From positions 29,878-93,877 of the forward strand of contig JAVXMY010000006.1 in assembly GCA_036646055.1 (NCBI GenBank): DNA of 64,000 bases, in the 5' to 3' direction. The translations under genes and the position numbers were made by a program. Below, piece after piece: positions 32,437 through 40,928 of the stretch. The first letter of the stretch is position 1. Every line of letters begins with the position of its first letter. Source of the stretch: JAVWMQ01 sp036646055. GTDB lineage: Bacteria > Bacillota > Clostridia > Peptostreptococcales > Anaerovoracaceae. The notes beneath the pieces were generated by a model that was not told where the DNA came from, searched no databases, and saw nothing but the letters and a program-made list of their open reading frames with translations.

Positions 32437-33351
32437 ATGGAAAGAAAAGTATATATTTATATAGTATTAGCAGCATTTTTGTTTGGCACTATGGAAGTGG
32501 CATTAAAAATTGGTGGAAGTGATTTAGATCCGCTGCAATTAACATTTGTAAGATTTTTAATTGGTGGATTTGTTATATTACCATTAGCATATAAAGAGGC
32601 GAAAACTAATAATATTAAATTGGATTTTCACCAATTTTGTTATTTGACAGCTCTTGGAATATTATGTATTCCTGTAAGTATGCTATTATTTCAATTTGGA
32701 ATATTAAATTCAAATGCTTCTACAGCATCAGTTCTTATCTCAATAAATCCAATATTTACAATGATATTTGCACATTTTATGGTAAATGAAAAACTAACAA
32801 AGGGAAAGTTCATTTCAATGTGCGTAGGTTTTGCAGGAACTATTTTTATGATTAAACCATGGGATATGCAAGAAGGAAACACTGTAATTGGCATAATATA
32901 TATGATTCTAGCAGCCCTAACATTTGGACTTTATACTGTTTTAGGCAAGAAAAGTGTTAAAAAAGTTGGTATAATGGTTCAAACTAGTGTTAGCTTTATA
33001 ACAGGATCCTTCGTTTTACTAATAATTATGCTTTTTATGGGAAAACCCGTTTTTGCCGGTTTAGCAGAGCATATATGGCTAGTGGGTTATGTAGGTGTAT
33101 TTGTGACAGGTATCGGTTATTGGGCATACTTTATTGCACTTAAGTATTCAGATGCTGGTACTGCATCAATTGCCTTCTTCATTAAACCTGCAATTGCGCC
33201 TGTAATGGCAGTTTTATTTATGCATGATATAATATTGTGGAATACTTATGTGGGAATTGGGTTAGTGCTTTTAGCATCCTTTATTAATATTAGAGAGGGT
33301 AAGAAGAAAAATGTTATCTCTGAACAAAATAAAAACAAAATTAAGGAATAG
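32437..33351 (+). CDS. EamA-family DMT transporter
   Basis: A 304-residue membrane protein with ten helices in two EamA repeats (about 5-140 and 150-290), ending in a Lys-rich cytoplasmic tail. Drug/metabolite transporters of this type export amino acids or other small metabolites. GGAAGGAT precedes the ATG. The 3' end overlaps the Nudix gene by 41 bp in another frame, so the two are co-transcribed. Substrate unknown. Confidence 0.85.
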   Translation: MERKVYIYIVLAAFLFGTMEVALKIGGSDLDPLQLTFVRFLIGGFVILPLAYKEAKTNNIKLDFHQFCYLTALGILCIPVSMLLFQFGILNSNASTASVLISINPIFTMIFAHFMVNEKLTKGKFISMCVGFAGTIFMIKPWDMQEGNTVIGIIYMILAALTFGLYTVLGKKSVKKVGIMVQTSVSFITGSFVLLIIMLFMGKPVFAGLAEHIWLVGYVGVFVTGIGYWAYFIALKYSDAGTASIAFFIKPAIAPVMAVLFMHDIILWNTYVGIGLVLLASFINIREGKKKNVISEQNKNKIKE

Positions 33352-33922
33352 AAAAGTTGGAACAATTGATGAGTTTAAATACTTTGCTATTTTAATACCT
33401 ATGTATCAAGACCATGACGGAATTAAATTGTTATTTGAACAACGATCAAGTTATATGAAGGTTCAACCTGGTGAAATATGTTTTCCTGGAGGTAAAGTTG
33501 AAGATGGGGAATCTACTAAAGAAGCTGCCTTAAGGGAAACATATGAGGAAATAGGTTTGGACAATATTGAAATAATAGGTCAAGGTGATGTATTAATAAC
33601 AGGATATAAATACATGATATTCCCTTATGTTGGACTAATTTCAAAGGATTACAAAAATCAACTTAAGTTAAATAATGATGAAGTTGAAAGTGTTTTTGAA
33701 GTTCCCTTAGAATGGTTTATGAAGAATAAACCGGAAGACCATATGCTAGATATAGTTCAGCAACCTAGGGGAGACTTTCCATTTGAAAAAATCAAATTTG
33801 AAAAGGGATATAATTTCAGAAGAGGGAAGGATGATGTTCCTATATACATCTATGAAGATAAGGTTATATGGGGAATTACGGCACGAATTATTAAGAATTT
33901 TATTAAGTTGATTTCTCTATGA
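33311..33922 (+). CDS. Nudix hydrolase (CoA pyrophosphatase-like)
   Basis: A 203-residue protein. The Nudix box GGKVEDGESTKEAALRETYEEIGL is intact, with the catalytic RE..EE glutamates. The segment before it (LLFEQRSSYMKVQPGEICFP) is typical of CoA pyrophosphatases of the NUDT7/YeaB type, which hydrolyse CoA or acyl-CoA to 4'-phosphopantetheine and 3',5'-ADP. It overlaps the EamA gene, so is probably translated in coupling with it. Exact substrate inferred from family pattern. Confidence 0.85.
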   Translation: MLSLNKIKTKLRNRKVGTIDEFKYFAILIPMYQDHDGIKLLFEQRSSYMKVQPGEICFPGGKVEDGESTKEAALRETYEEIGLDNIEIIGQGDVLITGYKYMIFPYVGLISKDYKNQLKLNNDEVESVFEVPLEWFMKNKPEDHMLDIVQQPRGDFPFEKIKFEKGYNFRRGKDDVPIYIYEDKVIWGITARIIKNFIKLISL

Positions 33923-33996
33923 AAAATATAGTTATTATTGTATAATTAATAAAATAAAAAAGAAAGAAAGAATATACTTTTATAGTGGAGGAAGAA

Positions 33997-34971
33997 ATGA
34001 AAAAAATAGTTTCATTAGTTATGATTTTGTGTATGGTATTTGCCTTGGCAAGTTGTGATGATAATACAAATGACGTAACAGAGGTTAAGCCAAAAGTTGT
34101 ACTTTTGACAGGTGTTGCAGGTCTTGGCGATCAAAGCTTTAATGATGCAATTTGGTCTTCTATTGAAAAGGCTCAAGAAACATCTGAATTTGATACTTCT
34201 GTAATTGAACCTGAAAACAAAGATGAAATTGAAGATATAATCAAGGAAGCTGTAAGTGAAGATCCAGTTTTAATTGTTTGTGCAGGTCTTGAATATGAGA
34301 GAACATTAAAAAAAATTAGCAAAGATTATTTAGATTCTAAATTTTTATTAGTTGATGGAAGTTTAGATGGATTACCTAATGTTGTTAGTGCTAGTTTTTC
34401 AGAAGATCAAAGTGGATTTTTGGCAGGCGTAGCTGCAGCTATGAATAGCAAGAGTGGAGTTATTGGATATGTTGGAGGTGCAGAAATTAGACCAGTTAAG
34501 ACATATTTAAATGGATATAGACAAGGGGCACAATTTATTAACAAGGATATTGAAATTAAGGTTTCATATATTGGAAACTTTACAGATGAATCAAAAGGAT
34601 ATGCTATTGCTAAAGAAATGGCAAATGCTGGAGCAGATGTTTTGTTCCACGGTGCAGGATTAGGCGGAATAGGGGTAATTAACCTTGCTAAAGATAAGAA
34701 TATTTGGGCTATTGGAGCAGACATGGATCAGTCAAAATTAGCATCCAAAAATGTTCTTTGCTCAGCAGTTAAAGAATTTGATAATATTTTGAAGGATTCT
34801 ATTGAAGGTGCTTTGGAGGATGAATTATCTTTTGAACATATTTATGGAGAAATAAAGAATCAAGGTGTTGGAATTAGCGATAATGCTGGAAATTTAAATA
34901 AAGAAACTAAAGATAAAATATCTGAACTTATCAAGAATGATGATGTGGCTATCTTAGGTGTAGAGGAATAA
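33997..34971 (+). CDS. BMP-family (PnrA/Med-like) substrate-binding lipoprotein
   Basis: A 324-residue lipoprotein. The signal peptide ends in the lipobox ALASC, with Cys followed by Asp. The mature part matches BMP/PnrA nucleoside-binding proteins: GVAGLGDQSFNDAIW, SFSEDQSGFLAGVAA, GGAEIRPVKTYLNGYRQGA and GAGLGGIGV. These deliver purine nucleosides to an ABC transporter. The ATG at 33997 has GGAGG upstream; a GTG four codons earlier overlaps that site. No ABC permease or ATPase is adjacent, so it may serve a distant transporter or act as a sensor. Confidence 0.85.
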   Translation: MKKIVSLVMILCMVFALASCDDNTNDVTEVKPKVVLLTGVAGLGDQSFNDAIWSSIEKAQETSEFDTSVIEPENKDEIEDIIKEAVSEDPVLIVCAGLEYERTLKKISKDYLDSKFLLVDGSLDGLPNVVSASFSEDQSGFLAGVAAAMNSKSGVIGYVGGAEIRPVKTYLNGYRQGAQFINKDIEIKVSYIGNFTDESKGYAIAKEMANAGADVLFHGAGLGGIGVINLAKDKNIWAIGADMDQSKLASKNVLCSAVKEFDNILKDSIEGALEDELSFEHIYGEIKNQGVGISDNAGNLNKETKDKISELIKNDDVAILGVEE

Positions 34972-34977
34972 TAAATA

Positions 34978-36756
34978 ATGAGTTTTTTACCAATTAGTAA
35001 AAATGAAATGACTGAAAGAGGATGGGACCAGGTTGACTTTGTATTAGTAACAGGTGATGCGTATGTAGACCATCCTTCTTTTGGTACTGCTATTATTAGT
35101 AGGCTTTTGGAGAGATATGGATATAAGGTGGCAGTTTTAGCTCAACCGGACTGGAAATCTGCAGAAGATTTTAAAAGGTTTGGGAGGCCAAGATTAGGAT
35201 TTTTAATTAATTCTGGAAATGTTGATTCAATGGTTAATCATTTTTCAGTGTTTAAACATAGAAGGAAGACTGATCAGTATTCTCCTGGTGGAATTTCAGG
35301 TAAACGTCCAGATAGGGCTGTAATAGTTTATGCCAATAGAGCTAGAGAAGCATACAAAGAAGTACCTGTAATTATTGGTGGACTTGAAGCAAGTTTGAGG
35401 AGACTTGGCCATTATGATTATTGGGACGACAAAATTAGGCGTTCTATTCTCTTAGATAGTAAGGCTGATATTTTAATATATGGAATGGGAGAAAAGGCAA
35501 TTATTGAAATTGCAGAAGCTCTTGACTCGGGTATTGAAGCTAAATATATCGGTTGGATTAGAGGCACTTGTGTTAAGGAGCATTACATAGATGATGAGGT
35601 TTTGGAATTACCTAGTTTTGAAACTATATCTAAGGACAAAGAAGAATATTGTAAGAGTTTTTTAATTCAATACAGGAATAATGACAGTATAACTGCAAAA
35701 AAAATTGCAGAGAAATACCATGATAACCTTTATGTTATTCAAAATCCACCACAACCACCACTTGAGAGAGAAGAACTTGATGATATCTATAATTTAGAAT
35801 ATGAAAGAACTTATCATCCTGTTTATGAAGAACTTGGTGGTGTTCCTGCTATTAAAGAAGTAAAATTTAGCGTAATAAGTAATAGGGGATGTTTTGGTGG
35901 ATGCGCATTTTGTGCAATTACATACCATCAGGGTAGACAAGTTAGAAGTAGAAGTCATGACTCTATTGTTAATGAAGTTAAAATTATAAAAGACATGGAG
36001 GATTTCAAAGGTTATATACATGATGTAGGCGGACCTACAGCTAATTTTAGAAATCCAGCATGTGACAAGCAACTGGAATATGGTGTTTGTAGTAATAAGG
36101 ATTGCTTATATCCACATCCTTGCTCTCAAATGAATATTGATCATACTGATTATGTAGATTTATTAAAAAAAGTGAGAAGTGTTGATGGTATCAAGAAGGT
36201 GTTTATTAGATCAGGAATTAGATACGATTATGTAATGGCAGATAAGGATAAGACTTTTATTCATGAACTTTGTAGGAATCATATTAGTGGAACTCTTAAG
36301 GTTGCGCCAGAGCATATTGCGCCAAATGCTTTAAGCTGTATGAGAAAACCTGAAAAAAAGGTTTTTGATAAATTTTCTAAAGAATACAGAGAGATAAACG
36401 AAAATCTTGGATTGAAACAATATTTAATTCCATATTTAATTTCCTCTCATCCAGGTTCTACTTTGGATGATGCAATTGAACTTGCACTGTATTTGAAGAA
36501 GACAGGATTTGTGCCAGATCAAGTCCAGGATTTTTATCCTACACCTGGTACTCTTGCTACGTGTATGTATTACGCAGAAAAAGATCCATTTACTATGAAG
36601 GATATTTATGTAGCAAAGAATATGCAAGATAAAAAAATGCAACGAGCACTTATGCATTTTAATAAAAGAGAGAATAAATCTATGGTTATTAAGGCGTTAA
36701 CTACTGCTGGCAAAAAGGAGTTAATTAATATTTTTTATCCAATGGGAAGGAAATAG
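34978..36756 (+). CDS. YgiQ family radical SAM protein
   Basis: A 592-residue protein of the UPF0313/YgiQ family. The N-terminal region DFVLVTGDAYVDHPSFGTAI and the radical SAM motif RGCFGGCAFCAI (CX3CX2C) are characteristic. C-terminal family segments include RSGIRYDYVM, KVAPEHIAPN and VQDFYPTPGT. Extra cysteines (CSNKDCLYPHPC) may hold another cluster. The reaction is unknown. The methyltransferase ATG follows its stop codon directly, so they form one operon. Confidence 0.9.
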   Translation: MSFLPISKNEMTERGWDQVDFVLVTGDAYVDHPSFGTAIISRLLERYGYKVAVLAQPDWKSAEDFKRFGRPRLGFLINSGNVDSMVNHFSVFKHRRKTDQYSPGGISGKRPDRAVIVYANRAREAYKEVPVIIGGLEASLRRLGHYDYWDDKIRRSILLDSKADILIYGMGEKAIIEIAEALDSGIEAKYIGWIRGTCVKEHYIDDEVLELPSFETISKDKEEYCKSFLIQYRNNDSITAKKIAEKYHDNLYVIQNPPQPPLEREELDDIYNLEYERTYHPVYEELGGVPAIKEVKFSVISNRGCFGGCAFCAITYHQGRQVRSRSHDSIVNEVKIIKDMEDFKGYIHDVGGPTANFRNPACDKQLEYGVCSNKDCLYPHPCSQMNIDHTDYVDLLKKVRSVDGIKKVFIRSGIRYDYVMADKDKTFIHELCRNHISGTLKVAPEHIAPNALSCMRKPEKKVFDKFSKEYREINENLGLKQYLIPYLISSHPGSTLDDAIELALYLKKTGFVPDQVQDFYPTPGTLATCMYYAEKDPFTMKDIYVAKNMQDKKMQRALMHFNKRENKSMVIKALTTAGKKELINIFYPMGRK

Positions 36757-38061
36757 ATGTTAGATTTTAAGAAAATATTAGATAACAGCGAAAAAGAGTA
36801 TAGAGGGAATTACCAAGTTAATTTTGATTTCTCTATGAAAATAAATGGGGATGACAATATTTTTGCTCTAGGAGACAATAACAGCTTTGGGCGATTTTTG
36901 CTAGATCACCAAGTATATAAAGAAAAGGTGCAACTTTTTTATGTTGATCCACCATTTTTTTCTAAGGCAAATTATGCAGCTAGTTTTTCTGTTGATGGTA
37001 AATCAGTTAAGTTTGCGGCCTACGATGATCGTTGGGATAGCAACATGGAAGAGTATTTGACAGTTTTGTGTACTCAGGTTCGATTGATGAAGGATCTGCT
37101 AAAAAAAGAGGGCTGTTTCTTTATTCATTTGGACTGGCATGTTGTGCATTATGTTAAGGTTCTTCTTGATGAGATTTTTGGGCAAGAGAATTTTAGAAAT
37201 GAAATTATTTGGCAATATAAATCGGGAGGAGCTAGTAAAAAGACCTTTTCTAGGAAGCATGATACGATTTTGTTTTATAGCAAAAGTGATGAATATGTAT
37301 TTAATGTGTGTAAGGAAAAGTCATATAATAGAGGGCTTAAGCCTTACAGATTTAAGGGCGTTGATGAGTTTGAGGACAATGTTGGTTGGTACACTTTGGT
37401 AAATCAAAAGGATGTTTGGTCAATTGATATGGTTGGTAGAACTTCTTCTGAGAGAACTGGTTATGCGACTCAAAAACCGGAAGAATTGGTTAAGAGGATT
37501 GTTTTGGCTGGTTCTAATGAGGGTGATATTTGTGCGGATTTCTTTAGTGGGTCTGGGACACTTGCTGCTGTGGCTGCTAAGAATAATCGGAAGTTTATTT
37601 GTTGTGATAGTGGGAGTATGGCCTTTAGTTCTCTTGTTTCTAGGGTTGATTTCAAAAGGGATCAACTTAAGGTTATTAGTAATAAGGAAGTTATTAATAG
37701 GTTGACGGTAAAAGGATTTGAGTTAAGTGTAACTTCTGCAAATGGGATAGCTACATTAACTATTAATAAATATGTGCCTTCGTCATGGGGTGAAAATATT
37801 GATGAAAAGGTTAAGGTGGCTTTGAATAATCAAGGTTTGGAGAAGCCATGGGAATTGATTAGTTACTTAGGAATTGATATTTTTACTGTTGACGATATGT
37901 TTGTTCCGACGTATAGTTATTGTAAATCAAAAAAAGAAATTAGTGGAGAATTGGTTTTTGATTTAAAAGATTCTACTAATTTTAGATTGTTGATAGTGGA
38001 TATTTTAGGGAATATTTTTGAAGATAATATTGGAGTAAAAAATGGGAAGTTTGAAGAATAA
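36757..38061 (+). CDS. Orphan DNA (N4/N6) methyltransferase, Mod-like
   Basis: A 434-residue SAM-dependent DNA methyltransferase of the beta type. The catalytic motif IV is D64-P-P-F67 (YVDPPFFSK) and lies before the SAM-binding motif I ADFFSGSGT at about 258-266. CFFIHLDWHVVHYVKVLLDE and AGSNEGDICADFF are also typical of type III Mod or solitary enzymes. A C-terminal domain of about 130 residues after motif I could be the target-recognition or partner region. No restriction or specificity gene is nearby. It starts immediately after ygiQ's stop and overlaps the YitT gene by 20 bp. DPPF instead of DPPY is a permitted but less common variant. Confidence 0.88.
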   Translation: MLDFKKILDNSEKEYRGNYQVNFDFSMKINGDDNIFALGDNNSFGRFLLDHQVYKEKVQLFYVDPPFFSKANYAASFSVDGKSVKFAAYDDRWDSNMEEYLTVLCTQVRLMKDLLKKEGCFFIHLDWHVVHYVKVLLDEIFGQENFRNEIIWQYKSGGASKKTFSRKHDTILFYSKSDEYVFNVCKEKSYNRGLKPYRFKGVDEFEDNVGWYTLVNQKDVWSIDMVGRTSSERTGYATQKPEELVKRIVLAGSNEGDICADFFSGSGTLAAVAAKNNRKFICCDSGSMAFSSLVSRVDFKRDQLKVISNKEVINRLTVKGFELSVTSANGIATLTINKYVPSSWGENIDEKVKVALNNQGLEKPWELISYLGIDIFTVDDMFVPTYSYCKSKKEISGELVFDLKDSTNFRLLIVDILGNIFEDNIGVKNGKFEE

Positions 38062-38950
38062 AATCAATAAAAAATTGGTGAAGTCATTTTTAATTGATTG
38101 TATTATGCTGTTTATTGCATGTTCGGCAGGGGCCTTTAGTACAGTGGCGGTGATGATTCCAAATGGTCTGACTTCAGGCGGGTTAACTGGGATTGTTAGA
38201 CTTTTGCAAAATGTTATACCGATTCAATTTTCTGTACTGTATTACTGTTCTTCATTTGCTATTGTAATGACGGTAATGCTAATTTTAGGATTTAAAGAGG
38301 CTCGGAAAATTCTACTGTTAACCTTTATGTACCCTGCGGTTATAGCTTTATTTGAAATTTTAAATATTGAGTTATTGCAAGAAAAAGATATTTTGTTAGC
38401 AGCGGTATTCTGTGGAATTTTCTCGGGTTTATGTGCAGGTATAGTATTTTTTAGAGGATATTGCTTTAGTGGTACTGATGCCATAGCTAAAATAATTCGT
38501 AGGAAGTTGTTACCGCATATGTCTCAAAGTAAAATTATGCTTTCAATAGACGCTGTTGTTATAGTATTGTCGGCTTGGATGTTTGGTAGAAATGTAGCTT
38601 TATATGCGCTTATTACCCAAGTTATAATTTCAAAGACAATAGATGCTGTAATGTTTGGCTTAGAGTCTAAGATTGTTCAAATGGAGATTATTACTAAGAA
38701 TCAGAAGGATGATATAGCCCGCTATATTTTAGAGGATATTGGTAGAGGAGTTTCTAGTGAAAAAGTTACAGGAATGTACACTGGTGAGGTTTATGCTAAA
38801 CTTAGAGTTATGTGTTCTCCACGAGAAAGTATGGTTATAAAAAAGTTCCTTCAAGATTTAGATGAAAGAGTTTTTGTTAGCGTTATTCAAGCAGACAATG
38901 TTTGGGGTAACGGCAAGGGATTTAAAAGTATTGAAGAAGAAGAAAGATAA
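38042..38950 (+). CDS. YitT family membrane protein (DUF161/DUF2179)
   Basis: A 302-residue protein. About five N-terminal helices with AVMIPNGLTSGGLTGIVRL and YCFSGTDAIAKII mark the YitT membrane domain. The C-terminal DUF2179 domain (about 215-300, MEIITKNQKDDIARYILEDI) is cytoplasmic. Function is unknown; some relatives are thought to transport small solutes. It overlaps the methyltransferase gene and ends the operon at a terminator. GGAG lies upstream of the ATG. Confidence 0.85.
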   Translation: MGSLKNKINKKLVKSFLIDCIMLFIACSAGAFSTVAVMIPNGLTSGGLTGIVRLLQNVIPIQFSVLYYCSSFAIVMTVMLILGFKEARKILLLTFMYPAVIALFEILNIELLQEKDILLAAVFCGIFSGLCAGIVFFRGYCFSGTDAIAKIIRRKLLPHMSQSKIMLSIDAVVIVLSAWMFGRNVALYALITQVIISKTIDAVMFGLESKIVQMEIITKNQKDDIARYILEDIGRGVSSEKVTGMYTGEVYAKLRVMCSPRESMVIKKFLQDLDERVFVSVIQADNVWGNGKGFKSIEEEER

Positions 38951-38953
38951 AAA

Positions 38954-38979
38954 AACACGCCTAGGCGTGTTTCTTTTTT
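38954..38979 (+). terminator. Terminator after YitT gene
   Basis: AACACGCC/GGCGTGTT hairpin with a T6 run on plus. Confidence 0.75.
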
Positions 38980-38983
38980 GTTG

Positions 38984-39058
38984 TGGTGAGGCACGAGAGA
39001 ATCGAACTCTCACAAGCAGCGTCGGAAGCTACGACTCTATCCATTAAGCTAGTGCCCC
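38984..39058 (-). tRNA. tRNA-Arg(CCG)
   Basis: Read on minus: acceptor GGGGCAC paired with GTGCCTC, anticodon arm GTAGC-TTCCGAC-GCTGC (anticodon CCG), T-loop TTCGATT and an encoded CCA. Its 5' end abuts the stop codon of the small gene at 39059. Confidence 0.93.
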
Positions 39059-39148
39059 TTAGAAAAATGCTATTGGGACAACGCATCCTAAAACAAGTAA
39101 TCCACTTATTACTATAGCAATTATACGTTTTGTTTTATCCTTCATCAT
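39059..39148 (-). CDS. 29-residue single-helix membrane peptide
   Basis: AGGAGG lies 8 nt before an ATG at 39148. The product starts MMKDKTKRIIAIVISGLLVL and ends GCVVPIAFF: a positively charged start, then one membrane helix, then stop. It begins 12 bp after the DtxR-family regulator stop on the same strand and may be in its operon, with tRNA-Arg immediately after. No family recognised. The strong ribosome-binding site makes translation likely. Confidence 0.6.
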   Translation of the reverse strand: MMKDKTKRIIAIVISGLLVLGCVVPIAFF

Positions 39149-39160
39149 AGTAAAAGCCTC

Positions 39161-39526
39161 CTAAGCATTCTTTAAATAGTTTTCTATACAAGACATGGTT
39201 TCTTCACTGATTATATGTTCCATTTTGCAAGCATCAGTTAATGAGCATTCTTCAGAAACGCCAATTTTTATTAGAAAAGAACTAATTGTTTGATGGCGAT
39301 AATAAATTGTTTTGGCAATATTAGATCCTATTGTTGTTAAAGTAATGTTGCCATGAGCGTCAACATTAATATAGCTATCACGCTTTAATATGCCAATTGC
39401 ACGACTAACGCTAGGTTTGCTATAACCTAGTTCGTTTGCTATATCAATAGACCTTACGTTGCCTTTTTCTTCTTTTAGTATTAGTATAGTTTCTAAATAC
39501 ATCTCTCCAGATTCTTTTAGTGCCAT
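39161..39526 (-). CDS. DtxR/IdeR-type metal-dependent repressor (short form)
   Basis: A 121-residue protein with an N-terminal winged helix (IANELGYSKPSVSRAIGILK) and a dimerisation/metal domain, without the C-terminal SH3 domain. The metal-site residues align with DtxR/IdeR: Glu8/Glu12 (ESGEMYLE), His78 (YYRHQT), and C100-x-x-E103-H104 (ACKMEH). Cys in that place is characteristic of the iron-type DtxR/IdeR, where MntR has an acidic residue. The ATG at 39526 has GAGGGGG upstream; a longer reading with 31 extra residues is rejected. It is divergent from mrp across a perfect palindrome, so probably autoregulated and iron responsive. Confidence 0.85.
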   Translation of the reverse strand: MALKESGEMYLETILILKEEKGNVRSIDIANELGYSKPSVSRAIGILKRDSYINVDAHGNITLTTIGSNIAKTIYYRHQTISSFLIKIGVSEECSLTDACKMEHIISEETMSCIENYLKNA

Positions 39527-39602
39527 GTTTTCCCCCTCTAAATAAGCAAGTTTTTCATAATGATTAATAATATCATAAGTAAAGAAGATAATCAAGAATG
39601 TA

Positions 39603-39622
39603 TACTTGACATATGTCATTTA
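39603..39622. promoter_or_regulatory. Palindromic operator between dtxR-like and mrp genes
   Basis: TGACATATGTCA (39607-39618), identical to the site at 357-368. It overlaps a plus-strand TTGACA (39606-39611), a possible -35 of mrp, so a bound repressor would block mrp; on the other strand it lies upstream of the regulator gene. Confidence 0.65.
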
Positions 39623-39669
39623 AAATGATAGCCTATTTGATGTATTAAAATCATAAAAGGAGAAAATAA

Positions 39670-40512
39670 ATGAGTGAAAAAAGTGGAAGCTGCGAACATA
39701 ACTGTTCAAGTTGTGGAGAAAACTGTAGCGAAAGAACGGCTGAGAGTTTTTTGAAGAAACCTCATGTTAAAAGTGATATAAAAAAAGTAATTGCTGTTGT
39801 AAGCGGTAAAGGCGGAGTAGGGAAGTCATTAGTTACTGGTCTATCCTCTGTTATTTCAAAGAGATGTGATTATAAAACAGCTATTTTAGATGCGGATATT
39901 ACAGGTCCATCAATTCCAAAGATGTTTGGTATTGAAGGAAATGTACAAGGAACAGATGAAGGAATTGAACCTGCTGTAAGTGCAACAGGAATTAAAATTG
40001 TGTCAACTAATTTAATTCTTGAAAATCCAACAGATCCAGTAATTTGGAGAGGTCCAGTTATTGGTGGAGTTGTTGAGCAGTTTTGGACAGATGTTATGTG
40101 GGGCGATGTAGATTACATGTTTGTAGATATGCCACCTGGAACAGGTGATGTTCCATTAACAGTTTTTCAGTCCCTTCCAGTTGATGGAATTATTATCGTT
40201 TCTTCACCTCAAGATTTAGTTTCAATGATTGTTGAAAAAGCTGTAAACATGGCTAAGATGATGAATGTTCCAATCCTTGGAGTAGTTGAAAACATGAGCT
40301 ATATTGCTTGTCCTGATTGTGGAAAAGAAATTAAAGTGTTTGGAGAGAGCAAGATTGATGAAATTGCTGCTGCCAACAATTTAGAAGTTTTAGGAAAACT
40401 TCCAATACAGCCAGAATTAGCAGCTTTGTGTGACAAGGGAGAAATCGAAAGGTTCGAAGGTCCATGGTTACAGAAAATTGCAGAAAAACTTATTGCTATT
40501 ATGGATAAATAA
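39670..40512 (+). CDS. Mrp/NBP35-type Fe-S carrier ATPase
   Basis: A 280-residue P-loop ATPase of the ApbC/Mrp/NBP35 group. The deviant Walker A VVSGKGGVGKS, DADITGPSIPKMFG and MPPGTGDVPLT are diagnostic. The N-terminus has a Cys cluster (CEHNCSSCGENC) as in NBP35 proteins, and a C-terminal CPDCG holds the bridging-cluster pair near the dimer interface. These proteins carry and transfer Fe-S clusters. AAGGAG precedes the ATG. A DtxR-type operator lies about 50 bp upstream, which ties Fe-S carrier expression to iron status. Confidence 0.9.
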   Translation: MSEKSGSCEHNCSSCGENCSERTAESFLKKPHVKSDIKKVIAVVSGKGGVGKSLVTGLSSVISKRCDYKTAILDADITGPSIPKMFGIEGNVQGTDEGIEPAVSATGIKIVSTNLILENPTDPVIWRGPVIGGVVEQFWTDVMWGDVDYMFVDMPPGTGDVPLTVFQSLPVDGIIIVSSPQDLVSMIVEKAVNMAKMMNVPILGVVENMSYIACPDCGKEIKVFGESKIDEIAAANNLEVLGKLPIQPELAALCDKGEIERFEGPWLQKIAEKLIAIMDK

Positions 40513-40520
40513 ATCATTTA

Positions 40521-40548
40521 AACCTAGTTCATTGAACTAGGTTTTTTG
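40521..40548 (+). terminator. Terminator after mrp
   Basis: AACCTAGTTC/GAACTAGGTT stem with a TTTTTT tail. Confidence 0.85.
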
Positions 40549-40625
40549 TTAAATTGTTGTATATTTTAACTCTATTGTGATATAATTTATTGGTATTGTT
40601 TAAATTTGAATAGATGGAGTGATAA

Positions 40626-40928
40626 ATGTTTTACATTATATTATATTTAGGAATGTGTTTAATTGGATATTTATTAGGCACTAGATTAAAAAAGAAAAAT
40701 ATTAAAATAGGTTGGACAGGTAAAGTTCAAACTGCTATGCTTATAGTTTTGTTATTTACAATGGGTGCAAGACTAGGCGCAAATAAGGAGGTTATTCAAT
40801 CATTAGGAAGTATTGGAGTAACCTCATTTATCCTTACTATTCTAATTTTTATTGGTAGTGTTGGGGCAGTTTATATTACTAGAAAACTTTTGAAGATTAA
40901 TAGCAAGGGGGTGCGTACTGATGACTAA
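40626..40928 (+). CDS. LysO-family exporter, N-terminal half (separate gene)
   Basis: A 100-residue membrane protein with three helices (IILYLGMCLIGYLLGTRL...). It corresponds to the N-terminal part of LysO (YbjE), the lysine exporter, which in E. coli is a single protein of about 300 residues. Ends in a charged tail and overlaps the next gene by 8 bp, which encodes the rest. Split LysO genes of this form occur in Firmicutes, so it is probably functional as a two-subunit transporter. Confidence 0.78.
   Translation: MFYIILYLGMCLIGYLLGTRLKKKNIKIGWTGKVQTAMLIVLLFTMGARLGANKEVIQSLGSIGVTSFILTILIFIGSVGAVYITRKLLKINSKGVRTDD

Noticed and set aside
36757..38061. Complete type III restriction-modification system
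   Set aside because: No Res or other nuclease gene lies beside the methyltransferase; neighbours are YgiQ and YitT genes.
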